Part shown: piece by piece, positions 59,484 to 64,000 of the stretch | How the letters are laid out: each line of letters begins with the position of its first letter | Position numbering within the stretch: the stretch's first letter is position 1 | Origin: Mytilinidion resinicola | Taxonomy: Eukaryota > Ascomycota > Dothideomycetes > Mytilinidiales > Mytilinidiaceae | Direction: 5' to 3' | DNA length: 64,000 nucleotides | Assembly: GCF_010093595.1 (NCBI RefSeq) | Contig: NW_022985442.1 | Coordinates: 1-64,000 of the forward strand | Translations under genes and position numbers: made by a program | Notes under the pieces: generated by a model | Databases searched by the model: none | Told to the model about the DNA's origin: nothing | The model's input: the letters and a program-made list of their open reading frames with translations, nothing else

Positions 59484-60826
59484 ATGACAAATACACGCCA
59501 CCAAAAGCGAAGTGCGCCCGGGGATCCGCCTGGGGATCCTGATGCTACACCCCCTCCACCCCCTCCTGCCCAAAAAGGACGCCGGAAAGCACCAGTAGTG
59601 AATGCTAAGAGGGCTAGAAAGCCCTCCCAGAAGGCGGCAGAGTCTGCAATTACTGCACGCCAGCGTAAAGAGAAGGAGAAGAAGCAGCAGAAAGCTCCAC
59701 GAGTTGTACCCAAGATTATTGCTCCGCCTGCCCCAAGTTCTCCGCCACTTCCATAAACCCAAAGCAATTTTATGCATATTAGCAATAAGGAAGACGCATT
59801 CCTACAGCAACTAGAAGCTATACGCAACAGGCAGGTAGAGGTGACGCCCTTATTGCCACCTCTACTACCTAGTGTAGAGATTGGAAGTGCATAGGAAGTT
59901 CAGATCGAAGGAGAGAAAGAACCAGAGTCCAACCGCTCTACTACTCGTCTACTTAGCAATTTACTGTTCCTAGCCTTTACAGAATAGGTTAGAGAGGAGA
60001 CTGTTAGCTTCCCTCTACTGCCTATAGGCCAGGTATATAAGATTGTTATAATATAGGGCCGGGCGTTATATAAGAAGCTTCTAAAGGCCTAGGTTATAAG
60101 TTCTAAAGTAAAGGGCGAACGGCAGGTGTTAGAGCTGGAGGACTTAATTAAGAGCTGGTTAACTAAATAGCCTAAGCAATTATATTATCTGGATCTAACA
60201 GCTATTATATATATATAGCTAGACAAGACTATCTATATAAGTATAGAAGGAACCCTCTAGGTAATACCCGGTTCTTAATATACACCTTATTATTTATCTA
60301 TTACTCTATCTACACTTTAAACTAGCCGGCGTACTGCTATATAGATGCAGGCCTTAGTTATAGGTAATAGAGTAGCAGTAGAGGAGGCTACTGGCAACTT
60401 TATTATTACTATTGCTTAGCGGTGGAGCTGCATAAATATAAACTGCGGCAATAAAACCTATATATACTGGTTTACTAGCTTAGATCTTCTACAGAATTAC
60501 TATAAAGTTAATAGAGATTTTCTATAAGCTTAGAACCTAGAAATCCGTAGTAGAAGCTCTATAGTTAATAAGCCGTTGCATTAAATTGTCCTACAGCTAG
60601 CCAATAATAAGGCCAGAGAGAAGAGAAAGAGAGGGGCGCCCGCGCTGCCGCAGCAGGTGCAGCCCTCTTAGCCAGCACCTGCCCTAGTGCAGTACCCGTA
60701 TTACTATAGGCAGGCACCGCCCTATAGTTAGTTTCCACCGCCGTACCAGATGCTCTACCCACCTTAATACTATAGCTATAGCCCTAGCGAGAGGTTATCA
60801 CCTACCTATAATAATCCGGAGGATAT
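59484..60826 (+). pseudogene. unidentified RIP-damaged ORF cut by gypsy C
   Basis: The ATG at 59484 opens MTNTRHQKRSAPGDPPGDPD and then a Pro- and Lys-rich basic region, clean to a stop at 59,756. The same frame then continues through TAG/TAA codons for another ~1.1 kb with coherent segments (KEDAFLQQLEAIRNRQVEVT, QVLELEDLIKSWLTK) to a Pro/Tyr-rich end. It is cut at 60,827 by the LTR of gypsy C. At least 445 codons remain. It is probably a repeated (mobile) gene, because it has been RIP-damaged. I do not recognise the family. Confidence 0.5.
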
Positions 60827-61094
60827 TGTTACGGTCTCGGGCGGCAGGATTGCCCTAGCTAGCTCGGGCAGGTAGGTAGAAGTAATAACTGAATTCACTA
60901 CGTGTTCTATAATGCACGGCAGGCAGGCGGGTTGAATAACAAGACGTAGCTCAAGGAGCTATAAGGAGGCAGGGCGGCGGTCGGCAGGTATACTCCTGCC
61001 AAGGCTCGCATAGGCCCTTGCAACAAGGCCTCTCGCCGGGTCCTAACATTACGTGTTACGCTGTGCAGCAAGCTTCACCGTTCAAGCCGTGACA
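60827..61094 (-). repeat. 3' LTR of gypsy C (268 bp)
   Basis: Begins TGTTACGGTCTC and ends AAGCCGTGACA on the plus strand. It has the same length as the solo LTR at 27,895-28,162 and matches it with about ten differences. It is undamaged, although the interior that follows is RIP-damaged. Confidence 0.95.
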
Positions 61095-61129
61095 GTACTC
61101 CCCTCCTTACGGCCGAACTCCGTTGAGGC

Positions 61130-64000
61130 CTAAGGACCGGGCTTTTCAGGGTAACGGCGATGGAACGACCGGATAGCTTCCTCGGCATGTTCCAGATAGT
61201 CAGCGGGCTCTTCTGTGACTTCGTTGTATCCGGTCCACTTCACCGTGTACTTCAGGCGGGGGCGGCCACGACCGCGACGCTCCCATCGAGAGTCGACAAC
61301 TTCCTCGACTTCCCACTCCTCCAAGCCTTCGACTTCAACTAGCGGCGGTGGTTCTTAACGCTGGCCGGGCAGCGGATTATTCGCGGCAGGTCTTAGTAAA
61401 CTAACGTGGAAGATGTTGTAGTTGCGCATGCTCTCCGGTAAGGTTAGGCGGTATGCGTAAGGGCTAACAACCTTCTCTACGCGGAATAGTCTAAGATTCT
61501 TTTAATCTAGCTTCTTTTAGGGGCAAAGGGTTTTAATATTCTTAGTATTTAACTATACTAAGTTGTTAACTTAATAGTTATAAGCAGGGCAATAGTTATA
61601 GTTTATATTATTCTTATATTAGGCATAGAAGGTAGTAAGTTTAGACTTTAGATATTCTAGAATTTCTTCTATACGCTTAGTAAAGCGCTTAGCATTTCTA
61701 GCAGGCGGGCGGGTTAATAGTTTAACCGGCTTAAAACCTAGATATAGGTGGAAGCTATAGTTTATAAAAAAGGGGGAAATATAGGTGTTTTCGGAATTTA
61801 TAGTATTAATTAACAGTTTAGCTAAAGGTAGCTATTTAGCCTAGTTATCCTATAAATAGGATATATATACCCGTAAGTACTATTCTAGAATAGTATTAGC
61901 TTTTTTAGTCTAGCTATTAGTTTTAGGGTAGTATATAGTTAATAGTAGGCAGTTAATTTTTAGGCGGCTAGTTAGGTATCTCTAGAATTTAGCTATAAAC
62001 TAGGGCCTTTAGTTAGATATAATAGAGGTAGGCAGGCTATATAGTTTCTAGATATTCTTTAGGAAAAGTCTTATAATATCTTCCGTATTATAGGTCCCTT
62101 TACAGGTAAAAAAGTGTTTTATTTTAGTTAGGCGGTCTACTATAATAAGAATTATATTATACTTTCCGCTATATAATAGGTATATAATAAAATCTATTAA
62201 TATATTACGCTAGGCTTTCTTAGGAATAGGTAGCAGCTTTAAAATACCCTAGTAGGCTTTTTATAATAGAGTAGTTTTCTTATATATCTAGTAGTTCCTA
62301 ACCTAATAGTAACTGCGGGCTATTAGGCTATATATTTTAGATTTTCTAAAGTAGCCGGTAATAGCGTTCCTATAGTATATACGCAGAAGTTCTATTTTTA
62401 GTTTATTATAGTCGGGTATATATAGGCAGTTCTAATAGTATAAGTATCTACCTTTTTTCTAGTATTTAGCTAATATAAGCTTTATATAATAGCAGTATTC
62501 TTCTTTTAAGGCTTTTAGAACTAATAGTAAAATAGGGTCTTTTTTATATACTATTCTTAGCAGGGCGGTAATTATAGAAAGTAGTTTTATATCTTTCTTA
62601 GTCTTTTATTTATCTTGCAGGGCGTTATCTAAAAAAGTTAGTAATAAGCCTTCTTACCAGGTTCTTATAGGTGCTAGAGCTATTATTTTAGCTTTATTCT
62701 TAAAGGTTACTTTTTTTATAGTTTTTTTTTCTATTTTATTTTTAAAGTTTAATCTTTTTAGAATTATCTAGCTCTAGTAGCAGAAATATTTATCCCCTTT
62801 TTTAGGCAGGTCCTCTAACCTTCTAGTTAGAAAATCGGGCTTTACCCTAAGTTTTCTAGGTTAATATATAATCTTAAAGTTAAAATAGAATAGGAATTTA
62901 GACTAGCAGGCCTAGCAGCGGTTTAGTAGTTTTATTATTATAAAGTACTCTAGATTATAGTAGTTAGTAATAACTTTAATAGGTAAGGCGGCGCTCTTAA
63001 GCTTTAGTCTCTATTTTTTAAAGTATTAAATAATAGTAAGCAGTTTCTTATTATATATTTTATAGTTGTATTCTATAACTAAGTACTTTTTTAAGAAGAA
63101 TATAATAGGGCGCAGGATTCTGTTATCTCTATACTATAATAAAACGCTAGCTAAAATATAATTAGATGTATCTATTTCTATAATAATAGGCTTATTCTAG
63201 TTAAATAGTGCTAAAACAGGTGCAGAGGTAAAGGCTTCTTTTAATTTAGTAAAAGCTTTCTAATAGGCAGTATTTTATATAAAGGCAACGCCCTTCTTTA
63301 TTAGGTGTATTAGCGGAGCAATAATCTTTAAAAAGTCTTTAATAAATTAGTAGTAAAAGTTTCTAAATCCTATAAAAGCTTATATATTAGTTAGGTAAGT
63401 TAGTATCTCCTAGTTTATTATAGCTTTAATCTTCTCTAGGTCTATTTACAGGCCGTTAGCTCCTATAATAATACCTAGAAATATTATTTCTTTGGCAAAA
63501 AACTCGTATTTCTTAATCTTTGCGTAGAGTCCTGCTTTTTATAGCAGTTTTAGTATAGTGCGGATATACTTTAGGTGTTTAGTTTAGTTCCGGCTGTAAA
63601 TTAGAATATTATCTAGGTAGGCAGTATAGAAAATATTAAAATACTTTTATAAAGTATTATTTATAAATTATTAGAATATTGCAGGGGCTCTAGTAAGCCT
63701 AAACAGTATTACTAAGGTTTTAAATAGTTCTAGTCGGGTTCGGAATATAGTAAGCTATTTTTAACCCTTTTTTATATATAGGTTGTTAAAGGCAGATATA
63801 ATATTAATTTTTATAAAGTACTTTATCCTTTTTAGGTTACTTAAGGTTTCCTTTATTAATAGTAGCGGGTAGCAGTTCTTAACTATTATAGTATTTAGCG
63901 CTTAGTAGTTAACGCAGAAGTAAAGGCCTTTTCTAGGCTTTTTTATAAATAATACAGGTAACGCGGCAGGCGAAGAGCTAGGGCGGATAAATCCTTTCTT
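61130..64000 (-). pseudogene. gypsy C pol, RIP-inactivated, partial
   Basis: The minus strand ends with a clean C-terminal chromodomain at 61,130-61,324 ([20 protein letters not shown], then [20 protein letters not shown]). Integrase lies at about 61,330-62,600, RNase H near 62,850-63,150, and reverse transcriptase from about 63,400 to the window edge, where the catalytic box reads Y-L-D-N near 63,615 (last Asp to Asn). Damage is slight up to about 61,480 and severe beyond. The N-terminal gag/protease part is outside the window. Confidence 0.82.

Larger units (their letters stand above)
60827..64000 (-). mobile_element. Ty3/gypsy LTR retrotransposon C, partial (runs off window)
   Basis: A minus-strand gypsy element whose 3' LTR is 60,827-61,094 and whose interior continues to the window end. 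A purine tract AAGGAGGGGAGTAC lies directly inside the LTR. It interrupts the ORF at 59,484-60,826. The expected target duplication would be GATAT (60822-60826), testable only beyond the window. Confidence 0.9.

Overview
The window is a chromosome end of a filamentous ascomycete (Pezizomycotina). It opens with 15 perfect CCCTAA telomere repeats. The intact genes are of fungal type (HET domain, fungal PLD-like protein), and F-box/ankyrin, Zn2Cys6 and kinase genes survive as relics. Long tracts carry the signature of repeat-induced point mutation (RIP): TA-rich, with repeat copies differing only by C-to-T or G-to-A changes. I do not name a genus.

Layout. 1-690: telomere and five copies of a ~121-bp subtelomeric satellite. 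700-10,600: two tandem minus-strand telomere-linked RecQ-like helicase genes (TLH), both wrecked by RIP-type stops. 10,600-18,464: a spacer and an unidentified RIP-damaged element split by a complete Ty3/gypsy retrotransposon (12,413-18,037, TSD TGCAC). 18,465-25,740: the first normal-composition segment, holding a decayed pyruvate decarboxylase gene, a decayed Zn2Cys6 regulator and one intact phospholipase-D-like gene. 25,741-40,550: relics, a solo LTR, a truncated LTR, and a LINE split by a second complete gypsy element (31,669-39,369, TSD ATAGA), ending at a 255-base assembly gap. 40,902-43,111: a piggyBac-like transposon with 18-bp terminal inverted repeats and a nearly intact transposase. 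43,589-45,556: an intact HET-domain gene. 48,648-52,466: an F-box/ankyrin pseudogene abutting a Fot1/pogo transposon that contains a younger solo LTR. 52,830-59,409: an unidentified relic, a nested inverted-repeat block, a multi-pass membrane protein gene and a broken protein kinase gene with a Ser/Arg repeat tail. 59,484-64,000: an unidentified RIP-damaged ORF cut by a third, minus-strand gypsy element that runs off the window.

What works. Only three genes look intact or nearly so: PLD-like (23,806-25,740), HET (43,589-45,556) and the membrane protein (55,086-56,271, one uncertain intron). The rest is a graveyard of transposons and dying accessory genes. Nested insertions with target-site duplications and differing RIP damage allow a relative chronology. 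I see no operon-like system, CRISPR array or convincing RNA gene. The most informative signals are the complete asymmetry of RIP between the two LTRs of the first gypsy element, the undamaged LTRs inside damaged sequence, the low-damage piggyBac element, and a Fot1 terminal repeat that supplies the only in-frame ATG found for the F-box ORF.
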